From Hemileia vastatrix (lineage: Eukaryota; Basidiomycota; Pucciniomycetes; Pucciniales; Zaghouaniaceae), in contig JASXTE010000001.1 in the NCBI GenBank assembly GCA_030280995.1, positions 29,544,606 to 29,608,605 on the forward strand: a stretch of DNA of 64,000 nt, written 5' to 3'. Positions within the stretch are counted from its first letter, which is position 1, and each line of letters begins with the position of its first letter. Below, piece after piece: positions 23,348 through 35,279 of the stretch. Made by a program: the position numbers and the translations under genes. Below the pieces are notes generated by a model that saw nothing but the letters and a program-made list of their open reading frames with translations, was not told the origin of the DNA and ran no database searches.

Positions 23348-24409
23348 ATGAACCAATACCATATTTTACCCAGAGATCAAGCTTGCAGCTTTTACCATTG
23401 CCGTACTTTTAACTGTACCTTTTCTAAGCCTTGTGGCTATGCTGCTTTAAGACCTGCCTGTGATAGCTGTTTTAGATATCACAAAACTTAAATCTTCTCT
23501 TATACACCACGCAATATGGGGGGCGGACTTGTTAGCAAGTCCGCAACCTTGGACTCAAGTTCACCACAGATTGAACACACATTGAGCTATTGACAAAGGA
23601 ACCATACAATCAGGGATAAACACCACTCAGCAGAACAGTTTTAGGTGGGTCTTCAAGTAGAGTTCAATATGAGTTCAGTATGAGTTCAGTCTGAGTTCCA
23701 TCTGAGTTGTGCCTGAGTTCAGGTTGGGGACTTGCTAGCAAGTCCACCCCCTATATTGCGTAGTGATACTTATCCTTCATCCCCCAATGAATTCATTCAG
23801 TTTCCCACTGGAAATACGTCTAGTGCCCCTACTGTTCTAGCTAGCTCCAGTAATGGTACCCTTTCTTCTATTGAAACTTTACCTGCCAATGGCATTTCTA
23901 TCCCTGATTAATCTTGCCAATAAAACTCCATTCAACCTAAATCTGAATCACCTACACCTTCTAAACAAGAAATTACAATGAAATAATCCTCTACCATCAT
24001 GTCTAACACTGTAAGTGTGCTTTTTCCTTCTGTGCAGCCTACAAATTTACTAGCCAGTTAGTCTATCATCTTCATTTTAAAGTCATCATCCCTAAATATT
24101 CTTTCTTCAAAGTTTTAATGAATCTATTTGCTTAGGATGGGTTCTCCAACCCCTTCCATTTTTACATTTGATGAAATCTTCTTGTGCCTTTGCCTCATTT
24201 ATGACGCCATGTCATCCTCATACAACCATGCTCCTGCATTTTCTGACAATGAAAAAAATGCCCACTACCATCACCTTGAAATGATTAGTCAGTTAATGAA
24301 TCAAATCATTTCTACCTCTATCCCTGGATTTCCTGCCAATCCCAGTAACTTCATTATGCCCAAAGAATTGAAAGGATTCCCTGCCAGTTTCAAAGGAGAT
24401 TCTTATTAG
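23348..24409 (+). pseudogene. antisense zinc-cluster gene F2 (decayed, split by a MITE)
   Basis: Exon 1 starts at the ATG at 23348. A 32-residue block beginning DQACSFYHCRTFNC and ending RPACDSC aligns without gaps to DQSCKYCAFTHREC...RACLSC of gene E2, with the second Cys changed to Tyr. After CFRYHKT a stop occurs, then a 261-bp MITE is inserted (23505-23765). Exon 1 then continues as a Ser/Thr/Pro-rich linker containing further stops, to a GTAAGT donor near 24010. A TTAG acceptor near 24136 opens exon 2, which encodes DEIFLCLCLIYDAMSSSYNH and a helical tail. It is clearly a broken homologue of E2. Confidence 0.6.
23505..23765. mobile_element. complete 261-bp MITE with 38-bp terminal inverted repeats
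   Basis: The left end CACCACGCAATATGGGGG and the right end (reverse complement CACTACGCAATATAGGGG) extend to about 38 bp of inverted repeat. ATA directly flanks both sides (23502-23504 and 23766-23768), a 3-bp target duplication. Each terminus contains a self-palindrome; the right one, GGACTTGCTAGCAAGTCC, is perfect. Inside is a short tandem array of ATGAGTTCAGT-like 11-mers (about 23668-23722). A 3-bp duplication is typical of PIF/Harbinger-type elements, which is a weak guess here. Confidence 0.85.
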
Positions 24410-24952
24410 TCATAACTTTACTCTTCACTTTATTTCTGATTGGGGCCATTACTTTAGAACTTTTACATAGCTCCCTTTAAACCATGCTTGCCCTTCACAA
24501 TTATCATAAATCATAAGTTTTTGTAAAAAAGTTATAAACAAAGTGCATAGCATTTTGCGACACAATTAAATTTCCTAAAAAAACAACAAGAAGGAGAAGA
24601 GAGCGCTTCTGTGCTCCCTCTACTATCTTTAAATAATTCTTGCCAGCCATAATTAATCATTATTACTGAGATTTTTGTAAACCCAGGTCACTGAATTGGG
24701 TTCTCCATCTTCCAATCTTCTTCAGCTATGTTGCCCACCTTCTGCTAAGCATACTGTAGCTTTCTGATTTGCCCAGACAGCCATTCCTCTATCCAGTCTA
24801 CTCACTTCTTCATATCTCTTCAAACAATGCTAATTCTACACAGTTTAGCTTGAGCGCTAATTCCAAGCTCTTTTTCAGCCATACTCACTTCACCATTGCT
24901 AGCACCCTATCCATCACAGTTGTGTCATAGCCTCCTAAAAAACACTGATGAT
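24410..24952. other. 3' non-coding part of element F
   Basis: No gene seen. It separates the convergent antisense gene F2 and the integrase remnant. Confidence 0.4.
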
Positions 24953-25008
24953 AGTTTATACTCTTCCTGGAGTAAAAAGAAATTATTAGTTTATCCTCAT
25001 CCTGGAGG
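24953..25008 (+). other. two AGTTTA hairpin motifs in element F
   Basis: At 24953, AGTTTAT is followed by ACTC-TTCCTG-GAGT. At 24988, AGTTTAT is followed by CCTC-ATCCTG-GAGG. Both stems are exactly self-complementary but differ in sequence, and both share leader, loop length and strand with the 20 copies in element E. Confidence 0.8.
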
Positions 25009-25018
25009 TAACTCTTAT

Positions 25019-25950
25019 GTTACTGGTATCTCTCTTGGGTAGAATCTTTTGATCTGATTGGCCGCTACACATTTCTTCCATTCAGTACTGTCCAATTTCT
25101 CCAGTAATTAAGATCCTCCAGTTATCTGCTTCTTGACCCTATAAGGTCCATTCCATCTGTTCGCAAACATTTTTCCCCATTGAATTTAAAGACTTCTGTT
25201 GTATACTAATACCAAGTCTCCTGGTTTAAATGGTTCCCTTAATCTGTGCACTAAAAGCTCATCCCAATATATCACTGACTTGTCCCTAATCTGAATCATT
25301 ATTTCATATGCCTATTCCACAAACTCATCCTTTCTTTCAAGCTGTACCACTCTTGCTAGAATTAAGTCCTCAGTTGAGAGCACTTTATCCCAATCACATC
25401 CAATAAAAGATCCAGCTTCCAGATCAATAGGTAATACTTACCTTGGACAAAACATAAGTTCATAAGGTGAAAACTCATTGTAATTTTCACTGAAATCCTA
25501 TCTGAAAATAATACTAAAGGTATATAACATTTAAAATTTTCCCCATTATTTCCACATAGCTTAACTAGCACATCCTTGATTACTTGATGCCCTCGCTCAA
25601 TCATACCTTCTGCTTCTGGATAATATGGTGTTGCAACTCAAATTTTGGCACCAATCCCTTTAACTTCTTGGAGCTCTCCAGAAAAATTCAGCACCTCCAT
25701 CCACAGTTATCATTTTCATTACCCTGTATCTATATACCTATTCCTTCTTTAAAAACTCAGCTACATTACTTGCCTTAAGGTTTACCAAAGGTTCTGCTTC
25801 AACCCATCCTGACAGATCATCCCTGGCTACAATCACTCTCCATACCCTTCCATCTTTAATAAAATAATATTTAGGATGTTTCCCTTTCTGATGCCAAGTG
25901 TCTTCATCACAGTCTTCTGGTTGACTATCACCTTCTAGATATGCTTTAAA
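25019..25950 (-). pseudogene. element F integrase, decayed and internally deleted
   Basis: Homologous to the element E integrase (37562-39121): PEDCDED, VARDDLSGWVEAEPL (first catalytic Asp region), ITVDGG (second Asp), ERGHQVIKD (Glu region) and the C-terminal QIKRFYPRE. Between the PEDC and VARDDLSGW blocks F lacks the HHCC zinc-binding part that E has, and there are stops and frameshifts. It cannot encode a working integrase. Confidence 0.8.
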
Positions 25951-27910
25951 TCAGTCTACTTGCTTATCTGAATCCTCAATTAAATCTCTGCCTTCTGACT
26001 GCATATTACTTTCTTGACTGCTTCTCAAGTCATCCTCTTCCTCTGAATCCAGAATTACCTCATTTAGTTCTCCTCTTGTTATCATGTTAGCCTTTACATT
26101 CCATTCTTGCGCTTTTATCTCATCATGATCATCTCTGTCGTGAATATCTTTCCTAAATTCTCTTAGTTTTACATCATCACAGACACCTCTTGGTGATAGA
26201 TTAATGTCTTCCCAGACACCAGTCATTAGTTTCACGTCTCTGAGGATGTCCTCATTCCTAAACCTTTGATAACAATAGTCTATTCCATTTATCCACTTTT
26301 TTTCTTCTTAAAATTCTTCCACCTCAGAATACTCTTCACACAACAGCCTCCTAGACAAGGAATCTGGAATTGTGAAAGATTTTTCCGGTTTTTGAACTAA
26401 ATCAAAAGAAAACAAATAATCTGCGCCACCCATCTAGTCATTGGCGCATCTGGTAAGCTTGGACTACTGATCATTTGCACCAAGGATAGTGCATCAACCT
26501 GAAACTCAAAATGTTTCCCCCAAAGAATCCATTGCAACTTCTTCAAAATCATCACAACCCCACACAACTCCAACTTGGATTGAGAGTACTTAGACTCTAC
26601 CTTTGTAAAAGTCTTTGACTCATAAAGATATGCCTATCATTTCCTTCCTCATCCTCCTGCATTAAAACTGTGCCTACTGCAGACATACTTGAATCTACCA
26701 CTAGATTAATCTTTCCAGTGCCTTGTCCATATTCCAGTTTCTTTAAAAGAATATATATTCCTACAATCCTTTTTAACAACTCAAATGACTCTTCACATTC
26801 CTCTTTCCAATCCCACACAACATCCTTTCTTGTCAAGCACCTCAAAGAAGAAGATAACAAGGCAAAATCATGAATAAAAATCCTCACATATGTACAAATA
26901 CCTAAGAACCCTCTAACTTTCATAGTATTTCTTGGTATTTGACACATAAGTACCTTATTTTTCTGTTTCTCTATGATGATTATTCCCTTCCTACACACAA
27001 CATGACCAACAATATCTAGTGCTGGAATGCAAAAAGAAAATTTTGACCATGAGACTGTCAAACCAGTCTCCTCTATTCTAAAAAGTACCCTTTTAAGAGT
27101 AATTGCATATTACCAAATAAACCTCCTAATGTTTGTGTTCTACTCTAGAACCTCCCCATCATAATCAGAAATGGGTCCTTTTATACTGCCATCATCAATG
27201 AAAATTCCTACATATTCTGGAATTTCATCCTGTAATATCCACCTCATTTGCGTCTGATACACTTCCACTGAGTTTGTAGCTCCCTGTGGTACCCTTGTTA
27301 ACCTGAAGCACCCCAATGGAGTTTCAAAAATAGTCATGGGCCTCAATGACACATCTAACTTGCGCTCATTGTATACTCCCATTATATATCCTAATCCATA
27401 ACATGCTTGTCCTGCAATAGATTCCACAAACTCCTCTGGCATTGGTGGTAATCCTCCATCCTAAACTGTAACCTTTTTCATCTCTCTCAAATCATGAAGA
27501 ACTCTTAACTTGCCATTATGCTTGAAAACACAAAAAACTGGACTTGAGTAGCTTGAAATTGACTTTTCATACAACCCAGACCTTCACCTTTCTGTAATTA
27601 ATTCTGTATAATCCTCTCTTTTTGCCGCTGATATAGGAAATGCTTTCTTTTGCCACAGCACATGAGGTATAACTGGAACAATATAAGGTTTTGCATAAGA
27701 GTGCTTTAATAAGCTACTTTCCTTTTCTGAAAACACAATAGATTTTTCCCTAAGCACCATAACATGTAATGATAATTTATTTTCCTCCTGCAACAACCAA
27801 TCTTTTGGTCCAAAATTGACCATCTGAATTATTTCTAGGGTTATCCTACTTGTAGGTGTAAATTCTGGTGGAAACTTTGTTAAAGGTGTGTCATAAAGAT
27901 TTCTTGATAC
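25951..27910 (-). pseudogene. element F reverse transcriptase-RNase H, decayed
   Basis: Blocks in order on the minus strand match element E: VNFGPKDWLLQEE, then the RT part FETPLGCFRLTRVPQGATNS and GIFIDDGSIKGP, then WSKFSFCIPALDIVGHVV, the connection segment FLGICTYVRIFI, and RNase H (LVVDSSMSAVGTVLMQ) with a LSRR end. An acidic linker (about 26235-25951) leads toward integrase. Several stops and frameshifts separate the blocks (for example near 27130, 27450 and 26600). The RT active site is F-I-D-D as in E. Confidence 0.85.
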
Positions 27911-28465
27911 TGCTGGCCTCTGAAAGGAGGTTTCAAATCCGGCATCAGTACATTTACTGGTTTAACCTTAACCACTACTGGTTTATACTTTGACGCTAGA
28001 AAGTTCCAACTGCTACCTTCATTACTTAATATTAGAATTTTTCTAATATAGCTTCAAGTTGTACCTACATCATATTTTTGTCTTTTCTTTTTAATATAAG
28101 CATAAAAAATTCATAATCAAAGAAATTAAAAAGTCCAGACACAATACATTCTATAGTAGTATTACCAAGACACCTGTGAAGCCCCACTTTATGTATCCCT
28201 TCATGGACTGACTGATCACTATACGGGTTCCTCTTACTATAGGAGATAGTAATACCTAGAAGGCCAGCCCCTAATGAAAATATTGGAGCCACCCTGGCAG
28301 ACACCCATTCTCTTCATCCTCATAAAACTCTCTTCCCTCCTCCAAGCTCACAGATCCAACATACTTAGTTTCCCAGCCACCATCCTTAGGCACTACTAAG
28401 ACTGCTGTTACTGTAATACCATCATCACCCATAACTCAAATCCCTATAGTCTTATTTAAACAATA

Positions 28466-28750
28466 TTACATTGTCACAGAATAATCAATCAAAAAGGGCA
28501 TTCCCAAAACTGGTTTCACTACACCCATAGAAACATAAAAGTGTAGATCTCTTGAAACTCCCAAAACTTGCGTCTTTACATATTCAGCTACCCCTATAAC
28601 TGGTAACCTACCTCCTTCAATACCTGAGACTGTTCCTTTGCAGTCTTTTACAGGAAAACCTAAATCCACAGCATCCTCCATTGAAACTACATTATTCTGA
28701 GAACCAGTATCTACTAGTGCTCTGATTTGTTTCCCATTAATCATAACCAT
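28466..28750 (-). pseudogene. element F protease domain
   Basis: A retropepsin-like segment: RALVDTGSQNNVVS carries the catalytic Asp-Thr-Gly, followed by hydrophobic strands and VVKPVLGMPFLIDY near the end, the ILG-like motif. It lies between gag and RT. Element E has no counterpart at this position. Confidence 0.75.
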
Positions 28751-28759
28751 TAAATACCC

Positions 28760-30504
28760 TTATGGCCCTGCATATTGTGGTACCCTTTGTAGTTCCACAG
28801 CTGGTTGAAATGAGTGCTCTGCCACATAATATTTAATAGAATCTGCAACTCTTTTCTTCCTACACTTATCTACTATACCATTTGCTACATCTGGTGCTAC
28901 TGGCATTAACATCCCCAATGGTACTGAAACTTTTGTTTTCAGACATTCTGTATTCAAATCCTCAGCTGCCCTACAATATTCCACATGAGCTGGGGGCTGA
29001 ATCCTCTATTTTGGTTGAGTTCCCATTGCTCCAGTTTTGGCCCTACCTGGAGGGTTCTTTGGAGTACTATGTTTTGCTCCCAGCATTCCTTCCCCTGGTA
29101 ATGCTCTTTGTTGCACTACTTCTGGTTCTTCTAACGGATGTTCCTTGATACACTTATTCATATCATAATCAATTTTATTCCCAGATTCATCCTTCATTTC
29201 AACTTCTTCAAGTGGAACTGGTGTGTTTTCTCTTGTAGTATATCCTACTTTCTCAATATCCTCAGGATTTGCATACTTAGCGCCAGCCCTTCTTGGCCAA
29301 CTAACAGTTGGAAGAGCCATCTTCTTATGCTTTTCTGCAAACATCTCCAAACGCGCTGTAGTGGGTGGTGCTGAAACTTCCCCCTCTTTGACCTTAAAAT
29401 CCAATAAAGCAAAAGTGACCACAAAATTTACTGACTTTGCGTTTTTATCTGCAGTCTCCTTGCCCTTACTAGACTTGAACTCCATAGATTTTTTGTTAAT
29501 ATGATCAATGACCTTACCTCTCATCCCTCAATACTTATCCATAACAAGTTTTGTGCCATATTCTAACATTAGCACTGTACCCTCTTTGAAAAAAACTTTA
29601 TCTTCTTTTTCTTTTTGAAGCGCATTACACCTCATCCTTGTATGAACTTCTTTATTACAGTAATAACATATCATTGAAGAAAAATGAAATGGTTGAGGAG
29701 TAAATATAGGTTTGGGTTTAGCTGCTTCCCTTAATTTCTTCCCCAATTTTTTGATCTTAGCCATTACTGAACTTCAATCCTGTGATATTTTCTTGGCATT
29801 TGAAGTTGGATTTGAAGAAGTTGATCCAGTATTAGGAAAAACCTCTACCTCCTCTTCATCCTCCAAGGAAACCCTAGCTGCTCAATGCTCTACCTGATTC
29901 AACTTCATCTCAGCTTCCACCACCGTTTCCACAGCCTCCAATCCTGGGTACTTATAATCCCCTTTTTTCTTCCTAACCAGCTTACCTTTTTTATCAAGGC
30001 ACCTCTTCACCCAATCTACAGCCTCAGGCACTAGCACCTCACAAAACCAAGGAAACAATGCACTAGAATCACTAAAATATATGTTACTAACCAAATAATC
30101 CACTACCTGATCAAATTCTTGTCTAAAATTTTTAAACTCTTTAGGGTCTCTGATACCGTCTCTAGTATTTACTCTGTTTACCAAGATGTCTAGGTCCTTA
30201 ATTGTATACCTTGTATCATCAGTAAGTTTAGGCCATCTTTTCAAAATCTGTGCTTTTAATGCCATCCAGCTCCTCTAGATTGTCTTTACATTCATTTGCA
30301 ACAAAAAATAACACTTGATTATCCATGTACCACCACCGCTTTCTCAAAACTTCTCAAATACTTCTGAGTGTTGATTCGAGTAAATAGCAAGCTTTCATCC
30401 TTGCACCTAATAATTTTCAAAACCCTAGGTGGTAACAACTCTGTAGAATTGGGTGATTTTTCCCTCTCCTGAGTGAATTTAGAAGTAGTAGCTGTAGGCT
30501 CCAT
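28760..30504 (-). pseudogene. element F gag with CCHC knuckle, interrupted
   Basis: The gag starts near 30504 (MEPTATTSKF) and continues through WPKLTDDTRYTIKDLD, similar in layout to E gag (WPKVYSLEDLKDIARKW). A classical zinc knuckle CYYCNKEVHTRMRC (C-x2-C-x4-H-x4-C) lies in the frame at 29764-29528, followed by a basic linker and Pro-rich tail. Stops near 30266, 29880 and 29525 divide it into pieces. Confidence 0.7.
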
Positions 30505-30698
30505 ACTACCTTTTCAATAAAAACAAATAAAAAATTAAATATAAACTATATTCTTTCAATAAAGCCATATGCTATCCTCTGATAATGGCTCAATCCACTT
30601 GTTTTAGACCCTACAACTCTTCCTCTGAAGCGCCAGCTTGATTACTTCCTCTTTGACAAACCCCTGAAAAAAAGCAATAATAACTGTACTTACAATCT

Positions 30699-30722
30699 GG
30701 CTGCCACTGTTGGGACACAAAT
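30699..30722 (-). promoter_or_regulatory. primer-binding-site region of element F
   Basis: Immediately inside the 5' LTR on the minus strand the sequence reads ATTTGTGTCCCAACAGTGG. The position and the TG-containing start fit a tRNA primer site. The tRNA was not identified. Confidence 0.4.
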
Positions 30723-32003
30723 TGTAGAAATAAACAGTTCTATAATACTCAGCTATAGAAACAGTCTGAGATGGGTTGGTTCTTCTTTCCAAACAGAAAA
30801 CTATTTTAAAAGAAGCACCATCCACCCTAATTTTAAAGACAGTGAAAGCACATATTGTAAGTATGTTTATCTAACTTTGTTTAAGAAGAGAATAGAGTAA
30901 ACTTGTAGATATTTTTGTTAAGAAAAAGGGAAATATATATTTTAATATAAGTAATCAATCTGTTGTCTAAATCTATTCTCAGTAAGCACTAGTATCCTCA
31001 GTCACTCCTTCTTGAAGCACTCTATTCAATACTATTCTTACTTTAGTAATAAAATAACTCTACAGTGCTATTTCTGGTATGAACACCTTTTATGTACAAA
31101 AAAATAAAATAAATATATTTTCTCTTTTATCTATTACACTCTATACTACAATCTATAAACACATCTCCTCTCCTCTACTCCTCTCTCTAAAAGATGGGTG
31201 CTGTTTATATACCCTGTATGTTTAGCGCCCTACCCCTATGCTCCTTTCCCCTACTTGTTTTCCTACTTAATTTTAGCACTATACAAGAGTATCAAACAGT
31301 ATATAAATATCTCATCAGTGTATGTACGATTGTTAGAATAAGTCTTGGTTCTAATAGCACCTGAAACATCTAGACAAGAGCTACTATTAGTGCCTGAAAC
31401 TCCACTCTCCTGTACATACCCTACATTTTCTGAGATTCCTGACTTAATAATATGTACTGTGCCACCTTCTTTCCTACTGTATAACCCACACTCACCACAT
31501 GAGTCCCTGCTAATAGTGAAACCATCCAGGCTAAGCAAATTAATTCCTTATTTCAGATCTTTCTTGCTACTCCTTTCTTTGAGCGCTAATTGCAACCTAT
31601 TTGTTCTTCTAGTGCTACCTTCTTTCTTTGACACGTTTTTCATCTCAACAGGTGAACACCACTTTACCTAAAAGGCATCATCCTTATCTAGGTGGGATTT
31701 TTTATGCCATCACTTGTTGGAGTTCCTTAACTCCATAGTATGTGTCTAGTGCTGCACATGACTCTTGCAAGTAAATACCTTATTTTCTTGTCCTATAGTC
31801 CATATTATACACTTCCCCCTGACCTTTTTCTTACCGCAGCTCCTCAATACATAGTACAAAAAATTGTGAGTGGAGAGTCTACTTTTTCTGTGATTTTGAA
31901 GTCCCCTTTGTTGCACTTCTCTAACCATCCTACCTGAAAACCCCTTTGTTGCGCTTCCTGCTACCTAAGATATCTTCTGCGTTACTGCAAGATATGTACC
32001 ACA
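30723..32003 (-). repeat. 5' LTR of element F
   Basis: A 1,281-bp copy paired with 20355-21636, with TG...CA ends. With its partner it delimits an 11.65-kb element. No matching target duplication was found with these borders (flanks GTGAA and GGCAG). Confidence 0.9.
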
Positions 32004-32311
32004 GTGAACCAGGGAGATTTTTATTCTCTAATAAAAGCATTCTTTAGATTTCAATCAATCATCTCCTTTAGCGCTGTAGACTACAAGATTGATAGTAGGA
32101 TTATGCAGCTAAATTGGGGGGTTGTGCCTAGTATCAGATCAATGGCCAATTCATATGGTCATTGAGGTGGCAGGGTCTTGACTTCCTTATCTTTGAACAG
32201 TGGTAAGAATTCTCAATAAGATCAAGGAACCATTTCCTTGAGGCTTCTTGTTGGCTTTGAGGACTGAACCTTGGCTGCAATCTTGGCAGATATGTTCCAA
32301 GCTGTTGCGTT
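32004..32311 (-). pseudogene. host element: region just upstream of the RT core
   Basis: The minus strand reads SLKEMVP, EFLPLFKDKEVKTLPPQ, PYELAIDLILGTTPQF and ALKEMID..LKNAFIRE, the conserved run-in to a gypsy reverse transcriptase, with stops at several Arg/Lys/Gln positions. It is bounded by element E on its upstream side and element F on its downstream side, and joins the RT piece at 20201-20354. Confidence 0.8.
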
Positions 32312-32312
32312 A

Positions 32313-33408
32313 TGGTAAGGTAAACTCTTAAAGTCGCCTTGCTGTAAGCAGAATCCGGAGGAGATATGTGGATTTAGCTGAAAACCCTGTCCTTCCAATA
32401 AAAATATCAAAATGGGAATTCTAAATCACTAAGCTAACCAATCTACTTGGATCTGATTGATGAAAATAATGAAACTCGAAAATATTTAACGCTTATTGAG
32501 ATTAAAAGAAAGTGGCTGTTGAGAAAGAAATACTGATAACAACAATTAAGGTGTACCAGTGAAAGATCTGTAAAGATTGACTTTTATGTTTTTATAATAT
32601 TTTAAATTTATATGAGACAGCAATAATCAAGTCCCAGCAATGAAGACCTTTCTAAAGATACCCTGTATGAAGTGTGTTTTAAATTGTTGAGTAGTATTTC
32701 TAAAATGTTATATATAAAATATAAAGTTATAAGGGTATTACAAATTTATTTAATTTGTTGAGTAATAAAAAATAAGACCGTGGTGGTTAATGTTTAAGCT
32801 GTATGATGTGTCCCCCCTCTCAATTTCGAGTTTGAGAGGCGCTTAAGTATTCCTAGTCACGTGCCTAAGTTTTCCCCTCCAGAGCTCTCCCAGAGTCAAT
32901 CTGGAGCCCATACGGAGTCCGTACGGAGTCCGTCCGGACTTCCGGACTCAATTAGAACCTTAAAACTATAATAAAAAATCTAGAAAAATTACACATAATA
33001 GAGCTACTTCCCCTTTACATACCAAATTAATTTTCGTAGTCTGCGCAGCTCTAATTACCCTGTGAAAATTCATCAAAGTTAAGTAATTTTTGAAAACGTA
33101 AATATTTCTATAAAACTTTAAAATTCATTTAAAAATATAAGAAAAATAGTAAAAATTCTGGGAAAATTTCCCAAGGTTTTTGAGTGAATTGACTTGATAC
33201 TTATAAATTTTTCAGACCGTAAAAATAAGTTTTCTCCGTAAAATAAATTGTATTTGTGTAGGCATTCGCTCGTGACCAATTTCTTCATATTTTAAACTCC
33301 AATAAATTAAATAAAACCCTTTTATAAAAAAATAATAACGCCAATCTTGCATGCCGTAATAACTCCATTTACGTACTTAGGTGCCATACTAAACTTTAGG
33401 CTACCACA
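32313..33408 (-). repeat. 3' LTR of element E
   Basis: A 1,096-bp copy paired with 43202-44286. On the element strand it runs TGTGGTAGCC...CCTTACCA. It differs from its partner by an 11-bp duplicated unit (ACGGAGTCCGT near 32922-32932) and a limited number of substitutions. GCGT flanks the element on both outer sides (32307-32310 and 44287-44290), a likely target duplication allowing 1-2 bases of uncertainty at the left end. Confidence 0.92.
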
Positions 33409-33531
33409 TCCTCCCTCCAATCGAGAATGTCCCCATTCTTAAAACTTTGCATAAGTGGTTGAACACAATATTCATCTTTAACTTTCAACCACCATCTTCT
33501 TTAATAAACTATAAAATTCATCTTCATCAAT

Positions 33532-34223
33532 ATGTCTTCCAAAGAACTTGTCGCTCCATGTGAACTCTGCGCTCGATACCAGGTACCTTGTTTAATGTCC
33601 AACCCTAATCTTTCTGGCAGGACAGCTTGCGACTTATGCCGTGTGAAAAAAGTCAAATGTAACCGGCCATTAGTTCCTTCTAAAACAAACGTATATTTAG
33701 GACCAGCAGCTCTCCCTGATCCTTCAACTTCTAAAAAGCAATCGAAAATTCCTGTCTTCTTAAAACAAATAAGATCAAAAACAGCTTCAAAAGTTCAATC
33801 TTCATCAACGGATCCCGGCCTAATTTTGCCTTCACAAGATCCTAATCCTATAACCCCAGTACCCCCAACTAACTTTGCTGAGACTATGTTTCCTGGCTCT
33901 AAATGTAAGACCCTATTTATCTTACTAAAAAAACTTTTAATCAAAATTGACTAAACCTATGACTTAATAACATATTTGAACTTCTAGCTGTCGAAATAAC
34001 CAACACTGATGATGTTGGTAGAGTGAAGACGGACTATATCAATCATTATCCAAATTTTCATTGCTATCTTTTCCTTGACTTTACTAATGAGTTGAAACGA
34101 AAAATGCTGGCCTATTTTCAAGAAACTCCAGCTAATAACCATGAAGACCTCATGAAAAGAAGAATTTTAATGCAAAGCTTTGATAATGATGTTGAACAAT
34201 TTCAAAGAAATTATCTTTTCTAA
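33532..34223 (+). CDS. antisense zinc-cluster gene E1 in element E, two exons, intact
   Basis: Exon 1 (33532-33904) and exon 2 (33988-34223) join across an 83-bp intron (T|GTAAGA donor, TTCTAG acceptor) into an uninterrupted 202-residue frame. Residues 10-43 carry C-x2-C-x6-C-x12-C-x2-C-x6-C (Cys10, 13, 20, 33, 36, 43), the exact spacing of a fungal Zn(II)2Cys6 binuclear cluster. The basic run (CRVKKVKC) is in the second half rather than the first. A Ser/Pro/Lys-rich linker follows, then a helical exon 2 around LKRKMLAYFQETPANNHEDL. The gene lies between the integrase and 3' LTR, on the strand opposite to pol, and has a tandem homologue (E2). DNA binding is inferred from the cluster; the partner and target are unknown. 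Confidence 0.7.
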
Positions 34224-34811
34224 CAGTATAACTTGATAAAATTTTGTTTTTTCTTGGTCTTCTTAAACTTTCAACATAATTGATGTTTTCTTTCTTCTCT
34301 GGCTTGATATAACATAAAATAAAATAATATAAATCTTGTGATGATTCCACTACTGAGAGAAAGGTTTGAATCCCTTCAGACTCCCATATACCAGTCTTCC
34401 TTCTTGTCACAGCATTGAGAGAGTGGATCTTCCTATGAGCCGAATACTCCTGATTCCAACCTCATAGGGCCCCCCACTGAGCCGAATTCTATGATTCCAA
34501 TCTCGCCATAAGGTCCTCAAAGCTTCACACCAAAAATGGCCTAACACTGAGGCACTAAAAAAAATCATTCCCTAAAATCCAACTACCATCCTAACTTCTG
34601 ATTCCTTCATCACAATTTTCAAACTTTGCCATACAGCAAACCCATAAAATACTTTTGCCAGGCTTCCAATAATAATTTTAACTTTAGACCATGTTAAAGG
34701 GCCACAAATTTCACCTAATTAACCATTATGCTTCCCTTAGCATCATCACCACCTAAAATTTTAACCTCCTAAAGCTTATCAGCACCCAATTCCAGAAATA
34801 ATTGAATAACC
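34224..34811. other. spacer between E1 and the hairpin array, with a short tandem duplication
   Basis: GAGCCGAAT followed by TGATTCCAA and CTC occurs twice (about 34438-34470 and 34477-34512). No gene seen. Confidence 0.5.
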
Positions 34812-35279
34812 AGTTTAGAGTCTTAGTGGACAGTGATAAATTAAAAGATTGAATTGAGTTATCCAAACAAGATTGACATTCCAATTTAAAGTCTTGGTAG
34901 ACCAAACATATAATCGATTGCCAGTTTATGGTCTTGGTGGACCAAAGATCGTTTAGTTGCATAAATAACTTGATAAATTCCTAAGTAAGGCCTAGGCTTG
35001 ACCAAAGATTGAATAAATTTGATAATCCAGTTTAATGTCATAGTGGACCAAACATTTGATCGACAAGTAATCCAGTATAAGGTCATAGTGGACCAATGAA
35101 TGTTGAATTATCCTGCAGATATTAATTTTCCAGTTTAAAGTCATAGTGGACTAAATAATGAATGAACTACCAGTTTAAAGTCATGGTGGACCAAACATTT
35201 AATCGATAAGAAATCCAGTTTAAGGTCATGGTGGACCCAACAGCTTGATAACAGTCCAGTTTAAGGTCTTGGTGGACCT
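34812..35279 (+). promoter_or_regulatory. array of nine AGTTTA hairpin motifs upstream of gene E2
   Basis: Copies start at 34812, 34883, 34923, 35029, 35074, 35132, 35172, 35217 and 35258, all on the plus strand, 40-106 bp apart. Each is CAGTTTAN, a 4-base arm, a 6-base loop ending in G, and the complementary arm. Arms are GGTC/GACC in most and AGTC/GACT at 35132; some copies have one mismatch. The last copy ends about 95 bp before the E2 ATG. A regulatory role is inferred only from position and conservation. Confidence 0.75.

Noticed and set aside
20350..32008. Target-site duplication for element F
   Set aside because: The flanks GGCAG and GTGAA do not match with my LTR borders, so none is claimed.
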